From Ignelater luminosus (Eukaryota > Arthropoda > Insecta > Coleoptera > Elateridae), in NCBI GenBank assembly GCA_011009095.1, contig VTPC01008247.1, positions 57,613 through 121,612 on the forward strand: 64,000 bases of DNA. Direction: 5' to 3'. Below the pieces are notes generated by a model that was not told the origin of the DNA, made no database searches, and saw only the letters and a list, made by a program, of their open reading frames with translations. A program made the translations under genes and the position numbers. Numbering within the stretch: position 1 is the stretch's first letter; every line of letters begins with the position of its first letter. This document shows positions 1-11,649 of this stretch, one piece after another.

Positions 1-1130
1 TAGTCCTTCTGCTGATTTATTTGAATCTATCTGTATCAACTTATTTGCTAAGCGTATCTTATATACAAATTGTGTTGATTCATTCTGATAGCTCTCCAAG
101 TTATATTGTCTATACTTTGGCTATTCTTTTTGTTTGTCTTCGTCTTGGATTTGTGTTTCATCAGGCTTGTATTTCACATATAATTCAGCTTCACTCGTAC
201 ATCTTGACATTTTAGTTTCGTTTTCTGTCTCAGGCCAGTGTAGTCAATTATAGTTTTTATACTTCTTGTGGGCTGTGTCCACGTATACTTACGTATCTCT
301 TTATGTTTATCGAAACCATTCATGATCTTCAAATCATATTGATCGCATATATTAATTATTCGCTCCCCATATCTGTTACGTATTGATTCTCCATATTTAG
401 CAATGATTTTATTATTGTCTTTTTTCCTGTTCTTACTTTAGGTCATATTATTTATATTTATATTTAGCTGATACTATCATTATTTTAAGGCCATATAGTG
501 TTAGTTAAATCTTTAATATTCTTTTATTAATTTGCTCGCGTGTTCTGATATTTTTCTTGTATTTTTTCTTGATAACCAGAGCCACTCCACATCTAGCTCT
601 TTTATCTTTATTAATCCCACTGTATGTATGTATATAATTTCCTCGTTCTTCTATTCCCTTTCTTTTCTTTTTTGTTTCTGTTAGAGCACATACATCTATT
701 CTTAATTTCTCTAGTTGTTTGAAGACTTCATCACATCCATTATCGATTCCTTGTATATTCCATGTAGCTCTTTTAATTGTCCGGGTTCGTTGCCTAAGTC
801 GTCTTCTTGTAGTTTCCGTCCTTTTATTCTGAGGCTGTATTTGCGAGTTCTTAACATTTATTTCTTTTTCCCGGGAATGGACTGTTGGCCCATAGCCCAA
901 CCCCCAACCTGAGGAACCAGGTAATTTTTGCTCAAGGTATTCTTCCTCTAGCCTTTGGTGAAGAACAAGCGCCTCTCTGCAAGGCAGCCGGACGTGTATC
1001 CCTATTCTGGGACTCTTACAAGGTGCTATCAGCCGGGCCAGCTGGTTTTTTAACGAAGTTTTTACTCTTCTCCCACACCCTTTTCCAACCTGGCTTGGGA
1101 CAGGCTTTGGCGGATTTCTGTTATTTTTTT
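1..1130 (-). pseudogene. LINE fragment: AP-endonuclease domain and 5' leader, runs off left edge
   Basis: Read on the minus strand, an open stretch contains ATWNIQGI, then DVCALTETKKKRKG and CGVALVIKKKYK. This is the start of an endonuclease/exonuclease/phosphatase (EEP) domain as found in LINEs, annotated in many animals as craniofacial-development-protein-2-like. The match continues after frame changes with RNRYGERIINICDQYDLK (near 300-400), then YTWTQPTRSIKTIIDY (near 215-290), the conserved EEP tail, and further LINE-like sequence to base 1. The domain starts near 771. The GC-richer 870-1130 stretch upstream looks like the LINE 5' leader. Several frameshifts show it is dead. The exact clade is not decided; RTE or L1-like is most likely, and it may belong with the fragment at 54-55 kb. 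Confidence 0.75.
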
Positions 1131-1479
1131 CCCGGTGTGCTTTTTCTAAAAATCTTTGTATGATTGTTACTTTGTGAAAGATTGAGAAATTAAGTAGTGC
1201 ATTAGCCATAACAACATTATGGCTTTGAAGCGTGCAACCATCACTGTAGATTATTATTATAGACAGTTTAAGAAGCAAACAGTTTGCTTCAATATAATTT
1301 GATAGACACGAAGCAAACGTTGACGCTTTTAAATTTATATTAATTTTCGTGAACGAGTAACACGACACATTGTGACTAGCGACATTATAGATAGTAAAAT
1401 TATGGCAGCATAACTTATGGAGTTTTATAAGTAAATTTTAGTAGCATTAAGTTGTGCCAGCTTGGAAATCCATCGTTAG
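1131..1479. other. Spacer, nothing recognised
   Basis: AT-rich sequence between two decayed elements. The open reading here on the minus strand is only an extension of the LINE leader and shows no domain. Confidence 0.5.
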
Positions 1480-2450
1480 TATAACGCATTTTTCCTGTTT
1501 GGCTAGCTTTATGTCATTGTCTCTCTGTTCTCCGACCCGATTCTTTTTTTCAATATGCGACTTCTCAAACATTGCCGTGCTCGTGTTCAATGAAGATGTC
1601 GCATTAATTTTTCTTCGGCGAAAACAGGCTCAGATTCCTTTCGTTCTAATGTTTCATAAATGTCCATTTTTGTAAAGTGGTGCTTCATTCTCTTGGCATT
1701 TTTCAGAGTAAACTTGAAACAGTTGTTTGTACGATGTAAAATGCTGTTCTAAATAAAGTTTGTTTGTATTCTTTCTTACATACTGTAATGGTTGTTTGGG
1801 TAAGTCATCGAGAAGTCTATCTAAATGCTCTTTTGCCTCTTTGGATGCATTAATTCAAAAATTCTGATTTCTACGTTTTTTATTTAATTACTTGACTTTT
1901 ATCACTTATCTCGTAATTACTCTTCTTCGCCCAGCTTTGAAATGTAAATGGCCGAAGACCTAAAGTATTTAAAAAATGCTTTTCTCTTGTCCATTGTTCA
2001 ACTTATAATCCAGAGTTTCTTCTCTTGTGCTTCTTGTGCTCTCTTTTGTCTGAATTTGTAAAACATGTGAACATGCGTAGATTTTTCTTTAATTTCAGTT
2101 TAATAAAGACCAGAAATCTTCAAAAAGCAGCTTTCTTCTTGTGTCTTCAAAAAGGCTTTCGCAAAATCTTTTGGAATACTTTTTACAGAAATCTGATGTG
2201 CAGGCTTTTCCCATTTTTCTTGCCGGCCTAACAATGTCTTGTCTAAAGGTTTCATCTCTTCTTCGACTATAACCTAAATATTCCTTGTCTTTTTCGCGCA
2301 TTTTTTATTTTTAAACTTCTTTTTTTCTTTCTTTTTCGACCTTCTTCCATATTTCGGTATTCCGGGTTTTGTATCTGATCTTTAAGATCTATCTCTTCAG
2401 GCTCACTTTCCTGGGTGCAGTGATTGTACAACCCTAGAAGAACCAGACAT
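1480..2450 (-). pseudogene. Decayed copy of an uncharacterised multicopy insect gene (Cys-rich, VCKKMF-type)
   Basis: On the minus strand the pieces read, in order: KEYLGYSRRR, ARKMGKACTSDFCKKYSKRFC, EDTRRKLLFEDFWSLL, a segment resembling REKVCKKMFLNTLGLRPFTFQSW, then EHLDRLLDDLPKQPLQYVRKN and KLYLEQHFTSYKQLFQVYSEK. This order matches a repetitive family of uncharacterised proteins that I know from many arthropod and cnidarian genomes. That family has a C-x4-C...C region, a VCKKxFLxTL segment, then a DLPKxPSHY and KLYLEP segment. The coding frame changes at least four times and stops interrupt it, so it is not functional. The family behaves like a mobile or amplified gene, but I cannot name its catalytic activity. 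A Lys/Arg-rich stretch (KKRKKKRS) precedes the conserved part. Confidence 0.6.
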
Positions 2451-5400
2451 CTGGGAATGCAGCGCATAACCACAAAGAACTCCGTTTTGTTACTGAATTC
2501 GCGCAACACTTTTAAACAATGTTCAAATTTTGGCGGCCATTTTGATTATGTTTCCAAAGAGATATCAAAAAACGCGGACACAACGTCGTCTTTAGTATTA
2601 GAATCCAAATCTGAAATAAGAATTTCAAAATTTAAAATAAAAGCCGACAGACAGAGAGACAGACTTCGCAAATTCAGTAACGATTCCTATCGGAGTTCGT
2701 TGAAAAGAAGAATGAGATCTATTTGGATAAAGTTTCTTACAAACAGATGTTGGTGAAAAGAGCGGTTTCTATTCTCAAAATAACACTAAAAACTTATTTT
2801 ATTTGAAGAAATAAAAAAAATTACTTCTCAGTGGAATAAAAACTTGAATAAATTTAAATTGGACGATTGTCGAAATAAAAAAATTGAAGATCCTTGTAAA
2901 ACAACCTTGGCTGTGTTAGACGTATAAAGTTTCAAATGCGTCAAAATAATCAAATTCATCTTCTAATACTGATTAATTCGGGGAGACGAAACATAAGTAA
3001 CTATAGCAAAGCATTCGAAAAAATACCTGCATATCACTCAAGCGCGTCTCTAGGCTGTATAGTACCTCCGTGTTAGTTACTGTATTGCGTCTCAACCCTA
3101 AAAAGCTATAGATAGTGCTTTTCTTCAGATAGTAATTTTAGGAATTTACGTTTAATTAGCAACTAAATTACTTTTAATTGCTTCTCGTGGGATGTTTCAT
3201 TTTCGAGTAAACTTGACTTATTTTGAGACCTAGCAGTATGCACATGCAATGTTAAGTTTCTTAAATGAATTAATAATTAAAGACTCATAGTCTACTCCAA
3301 AAGTGTTGCACTTGTAAGAATTTTATATAACTTAAAATTCTGCTTTCACCAACAGCCTTTCCTTTGCACGACATTTTGGCGATTAAGAGAATGACTACCA
3401 CATTAAAAGAATTAGTTCAAAAGCTTTACCATGGAGCAATGTTCACAACAGCCATGGGGACTACTAGATGTATCGCTCCAAGTGCAATATACAGACTCAA
3501 AATAATCTGTGTAAAAGGATAAAACAAGAAAAAGGCATTCTACCATTTCCAATAAGCTACATAAACACTATTTTAGTATGGCACAAAATAGGATAATAAC
3601 GATTACCATTGTTACCATTACAATGTCCAATGAAGCTGAGTGGATTAATCTATTACATAGTGATTGCTGGAATGCATGGGATGCGAGTAGACCGGGAAGC
3701 CAAACACCTATTATAACACACAATAGTATTTCTAACCGACATATATGAAATACCAATCTGTGTTACAACGGGGGAAAATTTCTATAGTCCCCGAAGGCTT
3801 TAAGATCTTACCAAGTAATCTTGTACCGAAACCAGCTGGCGGAATTCCACCAAATGAGGTAACAAAGTAGATTGAAACATTGCATAGAATACGGCACCAA
3901 GAACAATGAGAGAAGACACCAACTCAGAGACAGTTTTTTCGTAGTGGGCTACTTACCTAGAATGAGCAAGAGAAATATAATTTATTGATGGAAATAATAA
4001 CAAAGTGTTGTTAGTCAAACAAACATTTTTCAATGTGCAATACCCAATAAGGACCAGTGTGCAGAGGATACAACGAGAAGGAAGAAACTTTATACATATC
4101 TTCCTGTCTTGCAAAAATACACATAGAATCTCCTTCTGCAAAATCAATATTTCTCGACGGTTTTTATTCTTCTAGCCAAGGACTTCTTGCAGTTTTTTTT
4201 ATATAACATTTCTGATGTTCTTTCATTTTTTCTCTATGTATTTTTTCTAGGCTATTTACTATAATTTATTATCCTTACCTGGTATAGATTCTTATTGTGC
4301 TTTCATCTCTTTCCTTTTTGATGCAGGTACTTTTCCTAAAGCTTTATTTTGCTTCTAGACATTCTAGAAGGAAGTGGTCATTGTCTATATCTGGATTCCA
4401 ACATGCTCTAGTGCCTTTAATAAAACAGCCCTATTACTTGTGATTAGTAAAATCAACAAATGCTGTGTTTTATTTTCATAAGGTGATCTGATGAACTAAT
4501 AAATTAAAAATCGAATAACTCTTCCGAACATGAAATGCGGTGCGTAAATCGATAAAATATTCGACTGATATCGTAATCTAATAATAATATCAAATCTTTA
4601 TTCTGCTACTTGAAATTTGATAAGTCAAATAGGTTATTGTACTGTTTATCAAAATTTTTTATTGTTAAACGTTGTATATATATATTTTACAAATAAAAAA
4701 TGTTATTGTTCTATTGTTTTAAATACTTAATATAGAAGGAAAGTATAATTAGATAAACTTAGAGAGGAATATTTTTAGAAATAACTATTATATCTGAAAC
4801 CTATATTAGACAGCGGTATAAAATTTAATAACCAAATGCGTACATTAGAAAAATAAGTGGTTTTGTCTTCTATTAGGAATAACATAATTTGAGAACAGTC
4901 TTGGGGGAGACTTCATCTCTATAATCGTTTAATAATGATGGCAAAGATTTTCACGGTAAGTCCTTGATGAAACAATTTTTTTTAAGATTTGAAAACAGAA
5001 TGTTTTGGTTACGCTTAGAGAGAAAAGTTAATCAAGCCACAGGCGGTACATATTTTGCTCAAAAATACTTTTCAGTGGTTTTTGATTTTTGCAACATCTT
5101 GATTCAAGGGAATTGAAATTATTCAAACTACATCTAAAATCGTCACTCTTTCAGGTTACTCGTAGAAAAATAATTCTCTTTATCGGTTATCTAGAAGCGT
5201 GTGAACCAAACACTTCAGACATACGATAGCTTTTTTAGCAGTAATCAGAAGAGTAAGTATGTATACAACATAAGAGAGATAATGAAAGGTCATGTAAATT
5301 ATTACTCTACTTACATTTTGATAATGTTATCTGAAAGGATGTGGTATTATCTTATGCACTTAATTCCAAGTATTGTGCTTTCTTATGAAGCTTGTATACT

Positions 5401-7224
5401 ACTACTACGCACATTCTTTTATTAACATCAAAAACGTATTATACATGAAAATCTTCCGTTATTTATTCGAAGAAAGTGTTATGTTAGGGGTTATGAGTCT
5501 GGAGGTCAAAGATCTTAAGTTGCCTTTTTTCTAATAAACACGAAATTACAAAACTTTTAATTGTCACAAAAACACCAAAAATGGGTATCAGCACAACTGT
5601 GTGTTTCCGTTGTAATGACTCTGATAACATAATAAACACGCGCGTCATAGATAAACAGTTTTCTTACTTACTTACAATAGGCAATAAAAGAATAATATAT
5701 TATAACGAAATAAAGTGACCATTATGTTGAATATGCGTCCAGTGTTTTCCAATAAACTGCAAATTGGTGGGTAATTATGAATTACGCAGTTTTATGTAAT
5801 ACAGACGTCATACAGTTGAATTTATTCTGAAGAAGAACTAAATACCTTCATATATATAGTACTGTAATCGTTAATCAGCAACAATCAGTAAGATAATATC
5901 GAAATACACAACATAGACTGCTTTATTTAAAACAGAAATTGATGTGATACTTAAATATTTATTCCTGCAATCTTCTCGCACACTTTAGGCCCGTTCAAGC
6001 TTGATACTTTATATTCATACAATATTCAAGAGATTCCAAGTGCAAACCTTTTAAGAACTAAAGTAAACTTGAAACCCTAAGTCTATATAGATAATAGATT
6101 AAATCGGCAATATCAAGAATTGAATGTTTTTACCACTTTTACAAAACCTTTCAGGAGAAATCACAAAAGTATATTAAAAGAGCACCAGTAACTCAGTAGA
6201 CCCAGCTTGTTAACCAAGCTACGAGCAAAACTTTTCTGATGAGAACGGGAGAAATAAGGGCTTATATATTGTAAGCATAACAGTTAATCGATAATGGCGG
6301 AGGTGGAAATTGATGAAATTGGTGAAAAGTGGTTAGTTTAATATTCACTCCAATGAATTGCATTTGATACATGGTATATCATAAGTATGAGTAATAAGCC
6401 AATTATATAAGGATTTATGTGACAAATCTCAAAATCTAACTTATTTCCTACGTAAACGGCTCACCAACACCCACAGGGTTGTTTACAATTAAAAGGTCAG
6501 TCTTCTTTTCATGAATTCTAAATTTAACCTTTTAAAATGTTTTGGTGTTTGTGTCTGATGTTAAATAACTATTCATCATGAATAGTTACATTAAATACAT
6601 TTGGTCTCATTTAATCAATTTTCATAGTACTGGTTGGTGTAAGTTACTATTAGGTATCTTCCACTTTAACATAACCTATTATTAAAAGTTCCTTTTTTTG
6701 CACTTTAATGTTAAACACTAACAGCAGACATTATAATAGATACAATTTCTTTCCTTTCATTATTACTGAAGTAAAAAAAAATATTTGTAGTCTTATAAGA
6801 AAAAGATTCTGGAAGATTGGAGGAAAGGGTATGAAGACTCAAGGTAGTTATAAAAAACTATTTAGGAAATTGTCGTTTCCACAATTATACATGCTAAATT
6901 ATTATCAGACATCCTCGACCTCTCCATTGCACAATTTTTTATTATATTTAGAGAGTGTCAGTGCTACTTACCGCCATAAAAGTTTGAAGCATTTTTACTT
7001 ACTTAGTGAACGTGCCAGAGATTATCAGGCAGTTATCTTTGTTTTCACATTCAAAGAAATCTACGCGAACTCTTTCTCAAGGTCTGGTAGCATCAAGCCA
7101 CTGCGTGCTTCTTCCTACTTGAGGTGAATCGTAGTGAATTCCCAAGCAGATCACGAAAGATTTACTTATCTCTACAACTAAACCAATCCACCACATGTAA
7201 AATCTCGTATATGATTTTATTTTC
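2451..7224. other. 4.8 kb without a recognised gene
   Basis: AT-rich sequence. Several short open frames occur (for example 3568-3756 minus, hydrophobic; 6708-7127 plus, 139 codons) but none shows a family motif that I recognise. No tRNA, satellite or terminal repeat is evident. Confidence 0.5.
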
Positions 7225-9370
7225 ACTGCGTCTAAGACTGTCCCTCAAGACATTCCCTAAAGAAAAATATTTTGAGTTTTTAAGAAAACAGGGGAATAGA
7301 TTCATCATAGGGGGTGATTTCAATATCCCCAATAGGGATCTAGATTAACGATAACCAAAGGAAAGGAGCTTTTGGAAGCAATCGGAGACAAAGGATGCCA
7401 ACCATTATCCAACGTATTGGCCAGCAGATCGAAATAAGATGCTCTTCTATATTGTTAAGAACATACTAACAAACTTCAAGCGAGTAGAAGAAGGATGGGA
7501 CATAAATTTAGATTACTCACCAATCCTTCTGACGCCGAGTGAAGATATCATAAAAATAGAAACTAACCTAAGCTTGGTGAACAGGCAAATCGACTGGGAA
7601 AGCTTTAGGCTGAGTCTGGAAGAAAGGATTATTCTCTCAGTACCACCCAAAAAATAAACACAACTGAACGAAGAAGTTGAGTATATTTATAAACAACATC
7701 AAAGAAGCAGAATGGGAAAACACTCCTGCAATCAGAAAAAGAGCAACAGGCAACAAGTACCCAAAAGGAATTAGAAATCTTATCATAGAAAAGAGGAAGA
7801 TAAGACGGAAAGACAAAACAAATCTGAATAACATCAGCCAGCGCATAAAAAGAGAGAAACAACAAATAAAGAATGACTCGATTAACACCTACTTGAGGGA
7901 ATTAACGAATGATAGCAGCACTGTCTACTCTCTCTGAAAAGCAACCAAAAGATGCAGACCCCCTAATAAGACAAGACGATGGGAACTGGGCAATAAATAA
8001 TGAGCAAAAAGCCAAGATCTTTGGAGATTACTTAGAAAGAACATTCCAACCAAACTAAGAGCAGACAGAGGAACCAACTTGGAATGCAATTGCCCAAGAA
8101 GAAAAAGAAATCGAGCTTACTACGCCCAGAGAAGTAGCTAAGGAGATCAAACACGAATTCAAAGATTTGATCTAATCACCGGAAAATTGTTAAAACAGCT
8201 CCCAAGGAATGCCATGATTAAATTGAGCACGCTGTCTTCAGGCTGAAATACGTGCTCAAACTGTGGAAAGTTGCAGAGGTCACTATGAACCATAAACCTG
8301 AAAAACCTTCAATGAAGCTTCCTCCTATGGACCTCTCATTGCTATCTGTAGTGTCGAAACTATTCGAAAAATTGTTACTTAAGCGACTTAATCAATTAGA
8401 ATAATCAACGTAATAGAAAAATCTCTACAAGAAAGAAAAGTCTGTTCAACAATCTTCCTAGATGTAGCTCAGGCTTTCGATAAGGTGTGACACGAAAGCT
8501 TGAAGTACAAACTAAAAAAGTTTCTACCTCAACAGCTCTCCCAAATCCTTGAGTCATACGTCGCAGATAGATATTTTAGAATTAAATCAGATAATGCTTA
8601 CACAGATCTAAAATCAATTAGAGCAGGGGTATCACAAGGAAGCATATTAGGTCCTGTCCTGTACCTACTGTACACCTATGACATTCCCATAGTAGACAGT
8701 AGCACAATAGCTACCTTCGCCAACGATACTGCTATACTGGCAATAAGGAAGAGTAATGCAGAAACTACAGCGAAGCTTCAAAGAGCTGTTGAGATGGCGG
8801 ATCAAACTCAACAAATCAAAATCGATACATATTTACTTCATCAACAAAGTTGCTCAACATATGCCAGTCAATATAAACAATAAACAGATTTCATAATCAA
8901 ACACAGCTAAATATTTAGGTATTACTCTTAATGCAAGGCTACGCTGGTAAGTCCATGTCAAAAAGAAAAGAAAAGAACTTGGTATTAAATTCAGAAAAAT
9001 GTATTGGCTAACTGGAAGAAACTCTACCCTGTCCTTGCAAAACAAACTTCTACTGTACAAGCAGATACTTAAACCAGTATGGATCTACGGGATTCAACTC
9101 TAGGGCTGCGCCAAACAGAGCAACATCAATATTATTCAAATATTCCAAAATAAATTATAAAGGATCATAGTAGAAGCACCGTGGTATGTCAGAATCAAAA
9201 ACATTCATCGGGACCTAATTATGGAAACGGTGGACAACGAAATAAAGAAGTTTGAAAGATGCCATGAAGAAAGGCTTCATCAACATGTGAACGGTGAAGC
9301 GATCCAGCTTTTCGACAACACAGGGATAGTAACAAGACTTAAAAGAACTAAACCTTTTGAGTTAGTGTAA
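7225..9370 (+). pseudogene. Jockey-type LINE ORF2 remnant (endonuclease tail, RT, C-terminal region)
   Basis: A near-collinear ORF2 can be followed through frameshifts and stops. It reads: FLRKQGNRFIIGGDFN (EEP domain, near 7280), KGKELLEAIGDKGCQPLS and TYWPADRNK, WDINLDYSPILLT, a linker with EAEWENTPAIRK, then the reverse transcriptase with SIRAGVSQGSILGPVLY (8610-8680) and FANDTAIL (8716-8740). After that come KYLGITLNARL and APWYVRIKNIHRDLIMETV, ending at KRTKPFELV near 9370. The catalytic box normally reads [FY]ADD; here it is FAND, so the second key residue is lost. The element lacks ORF1 and the start of ORF2, as expected for 5'-truncated retrotransposition. It is clearly the same family as the minus-strand copy at 46.6-48.3 kb. 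Confidence 0.85.
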
Positions 9371-10149
9371 GTGATAGTCTTAGTGTAAAGCAGAATAAAA
9401 TGTAAAAGGTTTTAGCTTTTTTTTCTACAAGATGTTGTCGTGTCGTCATTGCTTTGGTCAATATTGGATCTGCTTGGAACGCATTTACTACTTATAGTCT
9501 CTAAATTAATTGGTGTGTACAACACTTCTGAGAAATTTAGGTATGTGCCTGTATTTTGTATTCCATTACGTAGTCAACGTTATTTTTATGTTTCACCATA
9601 GCTGTGGAGATTTCAGTTTACAGATTTTCAAAGACTTGTTACTCCTTAACTGAGACGAATTGGATTTAATGTTCGTATGACATTTTTTTTTATAACCGAA
9701 TAAGCTTTCATCTGCTAAAGTCTGTCATAGGGCTAATAAACCACTCTGTATATGGGGTAAGAAGGCAAATCTAAAGTTAAAGATGAACAAAGAAATAAAA
9801 GAGGAAACATACATGACAAAAGCAATGACTGAAAGTGAAATGAACTGAAATATGATTTCCACAGGTCACTATTTTGTCGTGTATCACATTACCTATGTCT
9901 GCTTGACCAAACCACCGCCTCCCACCCCTCTCTCTCTGGTTCGCAATCGTTCTCATTTCATTTCATTCCCCAGGGCGTAAAGGTTAAAGGCAGTAAGAGA
10001 TTTTGAAGCGACTCGCAGTTATTCACAGCACATCATGGTTCGTGACTCACGGTAAATTAACTGCCTTCGTGATTTATTGTGGTTCGTGACCCATCTATCT
10101 TTTTTGTCTCACGTTCACACCTATTCACGTGAATATTGTATTTCTGCTT
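9371..10149. other. Spacer, nothing recognised
   Basis: Contains the likely LINE 3' tail just after 9370 and a pyrimidine-rich patch near 9910-9970. A GTTCGTGAC word recurs near 10040 and 10085. No coding or RNA gene is supported. Confidence 0.4.
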
Positions 10150-10995
10150 GCCTAATCACATGCGACCATTGTAATCTATCCTAATGTATGTTGCGCACCG
10201 ACCTTTAGTACCAATGGGTAGAATACAGCGGAAAGAATAGAGCAATATGAGATGGAAAAAAAGCAGATAGAAAAAATTATAGAAAAAGAGATCAAAGAAG
10301 TTCTTAAAAAATAAAGGCAAAAGGAGCGCCTGGTATCCACAAAGCAGCAATAAATCAAGTACTAGAAGCACTTAAGAGAAATACTTAATAAAATATTGAG
10401 AACGGTAAGTATATCGGAAGAGTCTGTCATCATAATCTGTCTAAAAGGATGTAAAAGACTGTCGAAACTATAGAGAAATCCCACTATTGTGTACAGTGGC
10501 AAAATCATTTGCAAGGGCATTAAAAGAAACAAAGTTAAGAATACAGTTAGAAAGTATACAAAGAATTAGGTAAGAACTGAAAATGAAAGATCCGAATGGT
10601 TTAGAACCGCAAAAAAGTAAGGCGGGGGTGTATTACTGAGCCTATCATTATTTGCACTAATACGAAGCCGTTAGTAAGAAAAAAGGTTACACATCAGACA
10701 ATGGTTAGAATTACATATGTTACTTATTAGTTGATATGGTTAGATCAGAACACACTGAAGAAAAATTTAGAAATCTTTAGCACACACTTAGAGAATTAAC
10801 ATTAATGTATTGAAAACAAAGGTCCTGAATAACAATGAAGAAAAAAGACAGAAATTAAACTAGGTTGAGAAATCTTGAAACAAGTTGACAAATTGAAATA
10901 TTTGGGCTCAATAGAAAAACAAAGAATAGAGCATTTGGAAGATTGTGTAACAGTCTTAAAACATAATTCTGGCGAAAAAAGAAATTTCAAACAGG
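10150..10995 (+). pseudogene. Strongly decayed LINE reverse transcriptase
   Basis: Frame-shifting pieces on the plus strand read VKDCRNYREIPLLCTVAKSFARALKE (10450-10530), the RT finger segment usually seen as DCxNYRxIxLL. A block near 10725 (LLVDMVRSEHTEEKFRNL) lies where YADDMVL is expected, and KQVDKLKYLGSIEKQ (10880-10920) matches the post-catalytic FKYLGS motif. The order and spacing fit an RTE/L1-like LINE, different from the Jockey-type element just upstream. Stops are frequent, so this is an old copy. Family assignment is by motif only. Confidence 0.55.
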
Positions 10996-11530
10996 TACAG
11001 TAAAGTCCGCTAAGTCCGCTTATAACGAACTCCAAGGGACCGTCGAGAACGGTTCGTTATAACCCAAGTTCGTTGTAAGTGATAAGTTACAAAAAACCGC
11101 TACCATCTGATTAAACTCTTATAATTAAACTTTTATAATTTTATATATTTCTCTTTTAATGTAAAACAGTTTCACTTTTTGTTTAAAATACCATCATCCA
11201 TTTTTTTCTAATTATCAGCGTAAGTAAGTGTACCGAACGATTGGCGACACGATACTGTCTGTTGAATGCTGTTTGCATCTAGAATGTGTTAGTACGTTTT
11301 TACTTTTGGCAACGTCCCGCATTTTATACTTAAAAGTTCGCTATAACCGTAAATATTTAAAATTTTATATACGATAAACGGTTCGTTTCATCCGAAAGAT
11401 CGTTATAACCGGGTTCGTTATATGAAGAAAAACTTAACACAGTTTTTATGGAACTTTAGTTGGTACCTATCACATTGGTTCGTTACAACCAAGATTTCGC
11501 TTTAATCAGGTTCGTTATAAGTGAAGAAAA
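10996..11530. mobile_element. pogo/Tigger-like short element with TTCGTTATAA subterminal repeats
   Basis: Near 10997 the sequence reads TACAGTAAAGTCCGCT followed by TTATAACGAACTCC. The word GGTTCGTTATAA, or its complement and close variants, recurs near 11018, 11050, 11064, 11335, 11378, 11392, 11404, 11478 and 11508. The CAGT start and TTATAACGAA repeats resemble termini of pogo/Tigger-type DNA transposons. No transposase is present, so this would be a non-autonomous copy of about 0.5 kb. I could not match a clean inverted terminus at the right end, so the boundaries are approximate. Confidence 0.5.
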
Positions 11531-11649
11531 GAGTTGCCATCTCTATCCTGAATTGTGACTTTGGGCAGCAAGTTAGAGGTAACGTAACAAGATAAACAGC
11601 ACAGAAAGACAGCCAAAAACAAAATAGAGGAAGCCCAATTGGGCTTTTA

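Noticed and set aside
3568..3960. Hydrophobic minus-strand frames that might be a membrane-protein pseudogene
   Set aside because: No conserved receptor or transporter motif; frames do not link.
4160..4440. Minus-strand text HFLLECLEAK resembling the Cys/His tail of a LINE
   Set aside because: Too short and without the paired cysteines.
6708..7127. 139-codon open frame just before the Jockey-type LINE
   Set aside because: Does not resemble LINE ORF1 or any other family; no Cys knuckles.
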